NCBI GenBank assembly: GCA_964023275.1
Contig: OZ029916.1
Span: 25,496,953-25,560,952, forward strand
Source: Norana najaformis
Taxonomy: Eukaryota; Annelida; Clitellata; Crassiclitellata; Hormogastridae
Reading direction: 5' to 3'
Length of the DNA stretch: 64,000 nt
The first letter of the stretch is position 1. Each line of letters opens with the position of its first letter. Below, piece after piece: positions 23,562 through 35,270 of this stretch. The notes under the pieces were generated by a model, which was not told where the DNA came from, made no database searches, and saw nothing but the letters and a program-made list of their open reading frames with translations. Position numbers and translations under genes: made by a program.

Positions 23562-25217
23562 ATGGAGTTATTGTTAGATGAGATAAAACTATTTGCTAAT
23601 GACGATAAGATTATTTCCCAGGCTATCGAAAAACTGAGAGAATGTGGTTGTTGTAAACGTTGTATTCTACGTTTTCTCTGCGTTAAAGATGCGCACGCTT
23701 ACCGCGTGATCGACGATCAGCGCATCGAGGCTTTTTTAGGATTGTGCAGTGATGTTACGTCCTGTGATAAAACCGCATCGTCGGACGAGTTGATTACCAG
23801 TGCGCCACAGAATGGTTTGCAAGTGAATACATCGAGTATCCACGATGCTGATGTGAACAGTTTTGCACTTCACCAAGACGACGGCGAAACCCGAAATAAA
23901 GAGTCCGGAGTATGCACGGCATGTCTTGGTCTACTACAGGAACAGTATTGCAAGCAGAGTTTTTTGGAGGAGATCCGCGATATAGTCATAAAAGAAGATT
24001 TTCAGTTTAGCGTTTTCTTCTGTTCGCTGTCATTACCCGTGTGCCTGCTACTAAGAGAACATGCCATATGGATTACTCTTAATGATTTACAGCCCTCAGT
24101 TTTTACTGAAGACTATCGAAATAATATCATTCCTGTAAAGGATGTTTGGAAGTGGGTTAATGGAGCATCATTAGCGAACATTCTTAACGCTCCTTTTGAT
24201 CAGAAGAGTACATTTGCGATATCGCTAACGTTTGTGCATCCAAACACAGAAAAAGAATGCAGCTTTCTTTATGATCTCAGCCCAGATGTTTTCCGAAAGA
24301 GGAAGAAGAACCGTCATGGGTGGGATGTCTTTAACCGAGCTAATGTTCTGAAGGCCATCCAGAATGCAACAGTCAAAACGTTTCGGCAGTTGTATCACTG
24401 CCCTCCAAAGAAACTCTTGTCTCCATGTGACTGTGACCCAATAAAATGTCAACAAGAGGCTCTGTACATTGCTGGACGATACAACAAGTACAGCCGTCAT
24501 TTGAGTCAGACACCGTGGTTTATAGATGGCATAAAGAAGTTTGAGACATCGGTTGAGGAGCTGATCTGTACTCCTATGGTGCAACTGGTAAAAGCTTCTG
24601 AGCGAAAATTCTCTGCATCTGGTCGCGAAGATGTTGATGTGCGAATGCTGGGAACAGGTCGTCCTTTTGTGGTGGAGCTCATAAACCCACGCAGGGTGAA
24701 CTTTACTCCGGAACAGCTTTCAACCCTGCAGAAGGTCATAAACGATAGCTCACCTGATGTGGAGGTCCGGGATATCCAGGTTGTTGCAAAAGAAGAAACA
24801 TCTGTTTTGAAGGAAGGAGAGGAGGAGAAAGTCAAAAGATATCGTGCACTTTGCTGGACTAAAGATGCAGTGGAAGTCGAGCGGTTAGATGCACTAGCAA
24901 AGCAAGGAAGTGTCACAGTGTTTCAGAAAACCCCAATACGCGTGCTACACCGGAGGACCTTGGCCGTGAGGGACAGGATCGTACACAGTCTGTCTGCCAA
25001 AAAGATAGATGACCATCATTTTAATCTGCTTCTCTCAACACAGGCCGGTACTTATGTGAAGGAGTTTGTTCATGGAGACTTTGGAAGGACTGTTCCTAAT
25101 CTGGGGACTGTTCTTGGAACAGAATGTGACATCCTTGAGTTGGATGTGGAAGCTGTGGAGCTTGATTGGCCCAAATCACTGAAGGCAAATGATTCAAAAG
25201 AAGCAGTAGATGCTTGA
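23562..25217 (+). CDS. PUS10: tRNA pseudouridine synthase Pus10, intronless
   Basis: Pus10 converts uridine to pseudouridine in the T-arm (positions 54/55) of tRNAs; animal Pus10 is also linked to microRNA processing. One uninterrupted frame. It could start at 23493, but the Met at 23562 fits family starts better and gives 551 residues (human 529). From 23562: paired cysteines CCKRC (~29-33) and CTAC (~123-126), which fit the N-terminal zinc-binding/THUMP-like region; then the catalytic domain with RYNKYSRHLSQTPW, SGREDVDVRMLGTGRPF holding the catalytic Asp, TPIRVLHRRTLAVR, and the C-terminal QAGTYVKEFVHGDFGRT. All key motifs are intact, so it looks functional. Vertebrate PUS10 has many introns; none here suggests intron loss or an old retrocopy. 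A polyadenylation hexamer follows 20 bp after the stop. Confidence 0.95.
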   Translation: MELLLDEIKLFANDDKIISQAIEKLRECGCCKRCILRFLCVKDAHAYRVIDDQRIEAFLGLCSDVTSCDKTASSDELITSAPQNGLQVNTSSIHDADVNSFALHQDDGETRNKESGVCTACLGLLQEQYCKQSFLEEIRDIVIKEDFQFSVFFCSLSLPVCLLLREHAIWITLNDLQPSVFTEDYRNNIIPVKDVWKWVNGASLANILNAPFDQKSTFAISLTFVHPNTEKECSFLYDLSPDVFRKRKKNRHGWDVFNRANVLKAIQNATVKTFRQLYHCPPKKLLSPCDCDPIKCQQEALYIAGRYNKYSRHLSQTPWFIDGIKKFETSVEELICTPMVQLVKASERKFSASGREDVDVRMLGTGRPFVVELINPRRVNFTPEQLSTLQKVINDSSPDVEVRDIQVVAKEETSVLKEGEEEKVKRYRALCWTKDAVEVERLDALAKQGSVTVFQKTPIRVLHRRTLAVRDRIVHSLSAKKIDDHHFNLLLSTQAGTYVKEFVHGDFGRTVPNLGTVLGTECDILELDVEAVELDWPKSLKANDSKEAVDA

Positions 25218-25236
25218 CACAGACTATAAACTGCGA

Positions 25237-25242
25237 AATAAA
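25237..25242 (+). promoter_or_regulatory. Polyadenylation signal of PUS10
   Basis: AATAAA beginning 20 bp after the PUS10 stop codon, which implies a very short 3' UTR. Confidence 0.5.
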
Positions 25243-27998
25243 CCTCTGTTAAACAGCGTTGTTAGGCTTTGAGAATATTATTAGGTCTTATTATTATTTT
25301 CATTAAAAAAGTAAAATATATATAAAATGAGATTTACGACTGTTGGTCGATGATGGCCATGCTGTCAACTGAGTGATGGTACTTTTTGTGCCATCACTTG
25401 ATATTGTATTATGCTGTCAGTTTCTTATGTGATACTGGCAGTAAATTTTCTTGTAGTACATTCCAGACGAAATGCTTCTGTTTCCTGATGCGTTTTCACT
25501 CAGTGTTCAAGTGAGTGATCTAGCTGACTTAGACCCCATCAACAATAATGGGCCTCTAGTAAACTGACTTCATTATGTTAACTCTAGTGTGATTTATAAG
25601 AAAGTAATTTAATGAAATACTTGTTACTTAATGTTTGAAAAAGAACCTTTTCAGCATGTCATATAATACCACGAAATACCTAACATGAATGAGTATTAGA
25701 TAGGAAAACTGAATGTCATTTGCATGTTACCTTGCTGTTACTAGCCCTGAAAAGAAAGGGCACAGAACAGAGAAGAGTGGCGTCGTTGGACTCTTGGACC
25801 TGCCTAACGGCAGAACACTGAAGAAGAAGCCCTGAAACAGAGTTTAAGTGTCCTCTTGGGAGATATGAACCAGTTCTTCTGGTATTGTAAGCAAATGTTT
25901 CTTATGTAGCATTTATTTTTTGAGAATTGGCAAATTTAAAAGGTATGGCTACTCCCTGAGGCAAAGGTGGGAAATTCTGACTAAACAAAAATTGAGAAGT
26001 CGGAACATAGTGTATGCAGTTTAAATATGAGGCTGAATTTCTATACTCTTCGATATTTTACGTGTTAGAAAAGTGGTGCTACAGAATTTGTAAAACTAAA
26101 AAATATTAGGGGGTCACACTTTGTGTAATTAAACATGTATTGTAATAAGACACAGTAACTTTGGCCATAGCCAGATGGTAATGTGGCTTTTTTTTGCAAA
26201 ATTGTCTGGCAGGTTTGACACCATACATTTTATGTCTATGAGTGTTCTAGCCGTGTTATACACCAGACATTACTGTTAAGTCTAACAAGTATGATTTACT
26301 GCTGTTGGACATTATAGTCTTAATTTTAATTTGTGTGAAAATTGTGTTGACTGATTGTAGTATGTCTAACATATAAGGCTGTTTTCTTTGAATGCTTAGC
26401 TGTGTTACTACTGTAGTAGCTTTTTTAAACAGCACATTGTGCCAAATGTCTTTGGCAGTGCTGGAATTAAAAATTAAAGCTAGTTTTGCTTGTGTACTTG
26501 GGTGTTATGTAGAGAGTTGAGTTACTGATTAACAGATGGCCTTTACAGTATGGAAAATATTTCCTCAGCTTATTTAGATCAGATTTATTTGGTTCCCCTG
26601 ACATTTGAAGTACCGTTAGTATATGAAACAATTTATGTGGCACATTTTATAGCAAACCAGGAGATTACTCAAGTTATAGCTTACTGGGTTTAAGTAATTT
26701 CATAATAGGCCTAGCCAAAGTCCAGGAAGTTGAGTTATGTAATGATAAGGCAGAAGCAATATTACTTGTTACTTTATTATTGTAAGTGGCAGTTTAGCTT
26801 ACCTCTGTTTTGAATTTTAGAATAATGTACATGTAGGCATTAAGTACTTATACATAATTCAACATCAGTACACTTACTTTTTTCCTGAGCATTAGAATGG
26901 TGTTATTTTTTGCACTTTTGCAAATGTTGCACGTATGCTGAAAACTTCTTATAATGCATAATTATAAAATGAATTCTGGTTTAATGCCACAACACGGATT
27001 CCAGGTTCAATTGAGCTTTAGAAGCTGACGTCTTTATAACAGAACATACTGTAATGCAATTCTACGGACCTCAAGGTAGCATTATATCAAGTTTCCAGTT
27101 TATCAGATGCAAGCAAGGATAACAAGTGTATCTCAACATGTAGCATGTAACTTTGTACACAGTCTGCAGTTTGGCTTTAAACATTTCAGAAGAGGCATTT
27201 CTACATGCACAGTGGGTCATTTCTTGTGTGTTTAGGGCTATAAACTCTTGTACCGGTACTTGCACTTGTTCATACTGATCAGGATTTGGTCCAAAGTAAT
27301 TACATGTGAAAAGAAATGATTAACTAGGGCTCCAACCACTGCATGTATGTATATATCGAGATACTTATAATATTGCATTTTAAGTACCTCACAGAAGCAC
27401 TGTACACGTGACTATCTAACTGATCTAAACGAATGTGTTTAAAACAGTTTGAACATGTTTGTTGCACAGTGTCAAGATTGTTTTTGGATGAGTCCTGTGC
27501 CTGAGAAGGTATGATGGGCTCAAGCTGAAGTGTGAAAGCACAACACCTGCGCATCTCCACAGGTAGCACAGCTCAACAGTCGCTGCCCAAGCCAATTTGA
27601 GACTGGAACAAAGAGCTCCATGATGTATGCCAAGGCAGCGCAGACAAGTGAGGCACGTACCCGCAAGATGATCTTGAAGGAAATTCGCTCTGCAACAGGA
27701 AGCCAGTATAGCAACACTCACTTGCATATATTCCGACATATGCAAATATTTCAGCTTGTTGGCTGTGACTTGATCAGTGAAATAGAGGGAGAAACAGTCT
27801 ATGCTTAAGTCGAGGATGTTGATTTTTTGATCTCTCAACTGAGGCAGATATGTCAATCCATTACCCAATAAGCCATCCTTTTCAGGTTTTGCCTGACTGC
27901 ATGAATAATGAGTGCCAAGTTTCATTTTATATGTTTGGCATGCATTTCTGCAGCGGCACCAATTCTACCTTTGATCGACTGTTATTGCTTGCATTTTC
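25243..27998. other. Intergenic between PUS10 and LRR gene A
   Basis: AT-rich and without a supported gene apart from a LINE remnant at 27500-27720. The two genes converge on this region, so it must hold the 3' UTR of LRR gene A; I could not place its polyadenylation site. Confidence 0.5.
27500..27720 (-). pseudogene. LINE reverse-transcriptase C-terminal remnant
   Basis: The minus-strand peptide LLYWLPVAERISFKIILRV, then LAYIMELFVPVSN, matches the L-H-W-L-P-V-x-x-R-I-x-F-K block and the L-A-P-x-Y-L-x-x-L-x-x-P stretch near the end of CR1/L2-type LINE proteins. It is broken by a stop and lacks the rest. Confidence 0.7.
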
Positions 27999-30442
27999 TT
28001 ACACCTGAGATTGCCGTTTGCTTTTCATGGAAGTTTCTTCTGACTTATTTGATAATCTTTCTCTTATTAAGTTCCCCGAGTCCATCACTACTAGTTCTTC
28101 CATAGGGTTCTCAGAAACTCTGCCTGTCTTTGGTTTTGTTGGTGGACCTTTCTTCTTTACTGCAATGTCTTGTTGGACTTCCTCGTGATCCTGATTAAAG
28201 GAGTTTGATATACTTGCCATTGAGGTTTGTAACTCATCATTCTGGCTTTCTCTGATGGTGGTGACACTGAAGGCAGTTTCATTTGATTCTTGCTTTTCTT
28301 TTCCTAATGTTGCTTGAAGTGTTTGAGAATTTTGCTGTTGTGCTTCAGTGTGACTTAATAGGTCACCTGGCAAATCAGGTGACAGTATCGTGTCACGCTT
28401 GCATGCTTGAAAAGGCACATCGTTGGTATCGAATGGTGCATTCCCGGGAAAAATACTGTAAGTTGCTTTGCATTGTAAATGCCTAGCAATAGAAGTATCA
28501 TTGAAGTTTGTGTTTCCCTGTAGCATTTCTTCCCGGACTTTTGCCAGACCTCCGTCTTTGTGTGCCAGCCGTAAGTAATCTTGTAGTCGAGGACAGTCGT
28601 TGATGTCCAGTTTGACAAGATTTTCTATTGTCAGTATTGCATTTGGAAGTTTCTGGATTTGTGTTGAGCGTAGACTCAGGTGACGAAGATGTTTGAGATG
28701 GCCGATGTCTTCTGGTACCTCGGCTATATCATTTCCACCGAGGTGCAGCACTCGAAGGCTTCTCATGTTCTTGATGTTCACTGGTATAGAAGTGATTTTG
28801 TTGTCTTCCAGGGACAACATCTGGAGATTACAGCATCTCATCAATTCATCTTGTATCTCTTCTAATGCATTCGAGTCGAGGATTAAAGTTTTCAGACTTG
28901 GAATGGCACTGGGAAACGATTTAATTGAGTTATCTCTCATGTTCAGACTCTGGAGACTTGAGATACTGGACAGTTGAATGGGAACTTCTGTAAAATTGTT
29001 TTTTCTCAGAATCAATGAACTGAGTTTTATGAGTTGCCCAAATCTGTGAGGAAGGTATTGCAGCTGGTTGGCTCGAGCTCTCAGATCCTCCAATCGCGGC
29101 AGGTCAGCTATGGTTTCTGGCAGAGCAGTCAGATTGTTGTTGCTAACATCGAGACAGTTCAGTTCAATCAAGCTGTTAATGGAATCGGGTAGTGTAGTGA
29201 GGCGATTGCAAGAACAGTCCAGCATTCGCAGCTGACTAAGGGAGCCAAAATTTTCTGGGAGTTCCCTGACGGCGTTTCCGCTGATGTTAAGTGTGGTCAG
29301 GTTATGCAGTTGACCAAATGTTTTCGGCAATTCCGTTAGCATGTTGTTACTGACATCGACATTTGACAGGTTTACTGCTTTTTCAATTCCGTTGAGAGTC
29401 TTCAGTTGGTTTCTTGGTAAACTTAGTGTCTTCAGGCCTTCGCGGAACAATTCATTTGGAAGGGATTTGACTCTGGTCCAAGTGATGGAAAACGACTCAA
29501 GGCGTTCCATGTTGGTTGCATAATGTTTCGGAACTACAGTGAGAATTCCCTCAGGATCTTCGAGCTCAAATCTTTGAACGTGAGAAAGCTTGGACCATGT
29601 CTTGGAATTCTTTTCTAGTATAGCCGGATTGAACACCTTGGCGCACGGAATGGTTTTACTGTGAACTGTTATGCTGTACAATTGGTAGTCACCTTCAACT
29701 TGAATTGTTGTGAAAACTTTCTTTCTCGAAGGTTGGACTTCTGAGGAATAATCAAACAAAGAACATTTGACTTATATAGTGCCGTACAGATGTATCTATA
29801 AGAACAATAATATTTATTCACTTAGAGCATTTATATAGCGCCTCTCTGAAAACCTACTCAGAGGTGCTGTAGGGAAATAGAACAGTCTTAAATCTCATGG
29901 AGTCTACATAGGTCTATTAAGGAATTTCAGCAATAGTACATTCATGGTAATTTATAGGCCTACCAAGTCCAGCCAGATAGTTGCAGCGTGTAAGACAACA
30001 ATTTGAATGAGGAAACTAGTTGTGCAAAGACATGTAGGCGTAAACTATTAAATTGCTGTTGGTAGGCCCTACACGTGGTAAGTTAGTAATTGAGGCAACG
30101 GCGTTGTCTCGCGACATCAACGACATTCTTCTTGACCCTAGCAAAGTGTTGAAGCTAGTGGGAAAGCACTCCGCAGGCGAAAACACTAATTTGACATTTT
30201 CTTGTATAAAATAAGCCACTGTCTTGCATTTCTTTAATAGTAGCCTGAGCAGCACAGTGCCTGCACTTACTGCCGACGAAAGCTGACATGATGCGCATGC
30301 GCTGTATTCTTCCTTTGGACCAAGTCTTCTGCTCCCGGAAGAGCATCTCGTTCGTAGCTGCATCCGGATCTTCATCGGTGGAGGAGGGCAGACGCTCTCG
30401 AAGAGTCTCGTGTCTCGTTATCTTCGAAGCAGCTAATGCCAT
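27999..30442 (-). CDS. SHOC2-like leucine-rich-repeat protein A (two exons)
   Basis: Exon 1 30271-30442 (donor GTAAGT) and exon 2 27999-29740 join in phase 1 to 637 residues. The start Met (MALAASK) was chosen because paralogue B starts at the equivalent place; a Met 6 residues upstream is possible. Exon 1 is basic and shares TWSK-x3-QR-x-RIMS with B. About 13-14 leucine-rich repeats of the 23-residue L-x-x-L-x-L-x-x-N-x-L-x-x-L-P type follow (roughly 130-440), as in SHOC2 and PIRL proteins, then a low-complexity tail with a conserved DSGNLIRERL near the end. No signal peptide, membrane segment or catalytic domain, so an intracellular scaffold is inferred. I do not recognise the exact family. 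A 440-bp segment (29207-29645) is almost identical to B while the rest is diverged. Confidence 0.85.
29805..29880. repeat. TATAGCGCC dispersed motif in the LRR gene A intron
   Basis: CATTTATATAGCGCCTCTCT followed by AACCTACTCAGAGGTGCTG. Member of the short family also seen at 3137, 33484, 39697, 52787 and, as foldback arms, near 57000. The rest of this 530-bp intron shows nothing. Confidence 0.6.
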
Positions 30443-30784
30443 AACAACGAGTGGCTGCACAAAATCATAATGCTGTTGTACTGTACTGCAATTGTAATGT
30501 AGGTCCTATAGATTTGTAAATACAATTGTAAATGTAATGCCAAATGTAATTAGTGCAATCATAATGCAGTCGTAAGTAATGCAGCCGTAATGTAATTACG
30601 AAAGTACTGCAAATGTAATTAATGCAATTGTAATTTTATGCAACTGTAACGTAATGTAACGTGGACTAGACCCTGCTAATGTTGGCTTTGGTAGGTCTAT
30701 CGTTACCCCCCTTAAAAGGCGGCTCTCCCATAAAAAAACAACTTTTGGTGAAAGACAGAGCTGCTGCTCAGCGCGTCTCTAGAA

Positions 30785-30930
30785 TTGCTTGCGTGGGAGA
30801 GCAAGAGCATTTCCAGAGGCGCACCACATTCTGACAGTCCACCATGCACGGGTCTGGTCTGAGGGGCGCCGGCTTACAACCAAGAGGGACGGGGGAAACG
30901 AACCGTCCCCACGCCTATAGCTAAATCTGC
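30785..30930. repeat. Dispersed repeat, copy 2
   Basis: Second copy of the block at 281-430, sharing GAGGGGCGCCGGC and CCACGCCTATAGCTAAA. Diverged, non-coding. Confidence 0.6.
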
Positions 30931-30958
30931 TGCTGCTGCTGCCGCTGCTGCTGCTGCC

Positions 30959-30989
<31 letters not shown>

Positions 30990-31105
30990 AAGAAGAAGAA
31001 GAAGAAGAAGGAGGAGGAGGAGGAGGAGAGAAGGAGGAGAGAGAAGAAGAAGAAGAAGAAGAAGAAGAAGAAGAAGAAGAAAAGAGGAATAATAATAATA
31101 GTAAT
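30927..31105. repeat. Compound triplet repeat (CTG)n(AAG)n(AGG)n(AAT)n
   Basis: CTG/CCG units switch to AAG, then AGG, AAG again and finally AAT, over about 180 bp. Each switch is one base change away from the previous unit, so stepwise growth from one seed is plausible. Confidence 0.9.
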
Positions 31106-33474
31106 AATATTTTTTTAAATAATAATTATTATTGTTGCTATTATTATATGCTCTTTAATGTACCAATGATATTACGCTTAGCCTAACTAGTTGCTTTAGT
31201 AATTATTTATAGGGATCCTTTTTATACGGTTTGAATAAATGAATGAATATCATGCAGTTGTAAGGTCATGCAATCGTGATATAATGCAATTACGTGAATA
31301 AATACATTAATGATGCATAATTACATAAATAAATATTACATAAAAACATAAATGAATGATTACATGAATGAATGAACGCGTGGGCTTAGAAATAATTAAT
31401 ATGTCAATTCGCCTGATGTCGAAACAATGTACCTGTTTGCTGATAAAGATTTCGGTCTTGCTTGACGATGCAGTTTCACTCAGGCGGTCGGTCGGTCTTA
31501 CCACAGGTATCTTGGTCCAGTAATCTTTTCACGACGTCTGTATTAGGTCTTGAACGTGGGTCCTCGTTACCGCTAATGCTGCAGCTACTGTTGAGAACGA
31601 TGCTTCACTTGACGAAAACACACTTTGTTTCTTATACGCCAGTAGTGTCGCTTCATACGATTCTACACCAGAACAAACACTGGCATATTTAAGCATATTT
31701 AAGACATTCTACAGATCTACATACGAAGGATATTCGTAAACCTGCGCCAAAAGTTGCCTTGCCGGTGCAAGAATTTCGACTACTTGTGTAAAGTCAATGC
31801 AGTAAGATCTCGACTATAAAACCAGGAAGAAGAGCGCGAGCTTTCAGTTAGTTGAAGCCTTTCATTGCGACGGCAGGTATTTACCTGTACTTGTAAAGAC
31901 CTGTGGAAGACTACACATGATTAAAAATAGAGCATGTGCATGACATACATGTATTATTTATATAATTATGTTATGCGCACATAACCTAAATATAACCTAA
32001 AATCATATATATGTATAGGGGTATATGTATTTAAATAGTCATGCGCCCCAGTTTATCAACTTACCAGGACATTCTTCGCTTTAGAAACCAAGTCGAAGAT
32101 AGATGGTGGTGTATTCACTGAAGCGTGACTTCAAACAAGTGCAGCGAAGCGTGGACCTACTTGATGAACTACGAGATGTTATAACAACACGTCTCTTAAC
32201 GTAGAAGTCCTGCATAACGCGAACAGAGAACGTTTAGGCGTGTTAAACATAAGCACATAAAACCACGGCACACCCACTGCATACACGTGTAGCCCACTCT
32301 TTCTTTGTATTTGTCTTTAATTTATATTGCACCATGGACTGTCTTACGGCAAACATCAACTGTTGGCGCAATAAGCAACTGCTCGGTTATAAGGACTTGC
32401 TCACAGTTGGTCCCCACACCCTGACCATCTTTGGGGAAGATAAAATGAAAATACTTTCAGTGAGTGGTCTTCCAAATTAAAAGGCGAGCTTCAGTCGCGT
32501 CCTATTAAACAACCTGCAAAACGCATTTATACAGCAGCCACTGAAGACGTCTCCAGTTTTTGTATTTTACCAGAAGTGACTTCTTTGATGATCAAGTGGG
32601 GAAACGACCATTTGGCAGTATCCATCGATTAGCCTCAAGCTATGCACGGGCACAAATAGAGAAGGTGATTGCTGTTTGCATGTGCCGACGGAATATTCGA
32701 CGGTTGGCAGAGGTGGACTTTGCCGATTGAGGCGGCTTTTCAGATTATACAAATCATGTGGCAACGGGAGTGGTCCAGAATATGAAGTGAGAAGGAACGA
32801 AGCAATAGCGGGATCTTGGATGCAGTGCTTAAAAAAACAATTAGGCTAATTAGTCAAGGTGACTGTCAGACAAGCTTAGGGGGCCAGCGAATCCGCCGAC
32901 GTGCAGAACCTTAAATTCATTCAGACGAAAGTATAAGGTAGCAGAAGAAAGAGGAAGATTAATAGGGTTTTGTGGTAATTTCCGTCTTTAAAATGAAGAG
33001 TTCGTTCAGCAACAGCACGCAACTAGCTAGGCTGATGATTAACCAGTCTAGTCTGGTTGTTTATTCTGATGCTTGCTGTTTGCCTTAAAGCCTAAGACGG
33101 CAATGATTCAACCTTTGTGAGCAGATGTCTGCGTTTGGTTGCTCGCACGTACTTCCTAGTAACTCCTTTAAATAAATAGGTCTAGACCAAAAATTTGTTT
33201 GCACTTCTGTTGTACGGAATAGACTTCATCCGTCATGCATCAGAGCATTTTGCTGTGTGCATGTGATACGGTTTGCTCGGCTTCATTTGATCAGTCATGT
33301 ACTTGTAAAGTTCGTGTGACTTTTAAACAGTCGTGCATAATTAAGGACCTAACTAAATATGGAAGGAGACCACAGATCGAATGTAATGTAACGTGTTTAG
33401 GAATTTTGTGACAGGAGGGGCGCGATACAGGTGATCACAATTTAAGACAATGTGTCAGTTTACTAACTATAATG

Positions 33475-33545
33475 CTTCAAGACATTATATAGCGCCTTAT
33501 AGGAACCTCCCTAATGCGTTCCCGCCAGCCTAAATGCGGTTAGGT
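33475..33545. repeat. TATAGCGCC dispersed motif
   Basis: ACATTATATAGCGCCTTAT followed by GGAACCTCCCTAATGCG; same family as 29830. Confidence 0.55.
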
Positions 33546-35270
33546 TTTGTTTAGAGCGACAAAGTAATTTGAGCTTAATATAAATACAAATAAATAAATA
33601 CTGATAATAATAAATTAAATAAGTATTATTTGGAACAGAACTACTCAAAGAAACAAAACCGCTCCGTCACTCGCAAATTAAGTTTCACAGTGGATTGCAT
33701 TGGGAATCTTTTGACTGAGTCGCTAACATGACAACGAACTCAACAGTCAGACAAGCCGACTGCTTGACCAGATAACCAATAAATTGTCAACTTCGAGTGG
33801 CGTGTTATAAAAATAGCGAAGGACTGTCTTTTCAGGGGATGGAACCTAATGGACGGTCGCGTCCCTAAACTTAACAGATCAACTCGAAATCTAACATTTG
33901 TCTAAATGATTCACCATTAAACCCAAAATCAACTATCTCTTTGCCCCATTACTTAAATACACGATTCGAGCTTATAACACTGCCTTCCTTGCTTTGCCCA
34001 GCATGTAGTTTCTCTCTAGAAGCTGGCGAGAAAACCACGGATAGGCTCCAGGCCGGCAAAGAACAGCCTACATAGTAGTAAGTAAACTGTTATATGCTGC
34101 ATGGTTTGCAGATAGTCACAAAGCGTACCACTATTTCTGCTCATAAATCTCTAGAAAGTATATTTCTGCCAATCTCTCGAAACACTGATAACTCTTTATG
34201 CAAAGCATGCATAGCAAGTAGTTGGTGTAATATTAGGGTAATGGGTCTGATCTCAGAAACCAGGCCTGTCTCCCTTAAGCTTTCGATCAGCTGTACTTCT
34301 GCAGGGAATGTGCCTGTGATTCGATCCTATTTCTATGATCTTAGTTGGGGGGTGGGGTGTAGATCTACTCAAATGCGTAGACCTATGCGGTTGGCTGCGT
34401 GTGATGCTTTGGATGTCGGCATCATCTTGTGTTACAAAGGCTGGTTTTAAAGAAAAAACAATTTATTGGAATATACCATTTACCACTTTATAAACCATTG
34501 ACTAATGATGTTTATCAAGGCCGGTAATTATGACAAACCTATTAAATAACTTAGCACACGGGGTCTTTATTCCTACGGGATATACAAACAGGACCTCTGT
34601 CGTCAAACTCGTTTATTCATTAACTCCATAAGCAGAAATCAAATTCGGCCAACGTTAAAGAATATTATACTCAACTGTGTTCCAAAATTCATTATTAAAC
34701 ATTTGATTGCTTTTATGCGCGATTCGGTTGTCCGCCATTCCGTGCCTCCTTCAGTCTGTCGCTTGCTAACCCGTCTCACTGTCCTTGCCTGCACATAAAC
34801 GGACCCACACAGTCGCACACAGGTCTAAAGCTAACTTAGCCAAGCATAAACAAATCGCAGGTGGATCATTTTGGCGGTATGCCGATGACTTCTTAACGAA
34901 AAACAATAACCATGTTATGTATTCCTGCAACTGGAAAAGTTTTGGTCTAGGTCCATATATGCGTCAAAGTACATGGCTACGAAAGCTGTTAGGCATGCTT
35001 AGTAAGTTTATATGCTCAAGCTTAAGACGTGTACACGTGTAAGATAGTTTTGATAATTGTAGCTTTTATCGCTTTACCTTTGAGCTGAGCAATCAAAAAA
35101 TCATTCAAAGAACTTCAATATTCGAAATCAGCGAATCTAGCAAAGTACTGGAGTACTCGTGCATCGCGATAATGGCGCTATAAAAGTGATTGCTCGAGAT
35201 AAGAACTTGACGGCGACTGTTGTCAGACGGTGGATAAATAAATTGCCGTGTGATTCTGTAGGGTTGTCGG

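Larger units (their letters stand above)
30443..35270. other. Intergenic between the two LRR genes
   Basis: No supported gene. It holds short runs of TAATGCA-like words (30470-30650), a dispersed repeat (30785-30930), a long triplet-repeat compound (30927-31105) and a TATAGCGCC copy (33475-33545). It should also contain the promoter of LRR gene A and the 3' UTR of gene B; neither can be placed. Confidence 0.5.

Noticed and set aside
24225..24916. Antisense open frames inside PUS10 (119 and 136 codons)
   Set aside because: Overlap the well-conserved PUS10 coding strand and have no family resemblance; shadows of the real gene.
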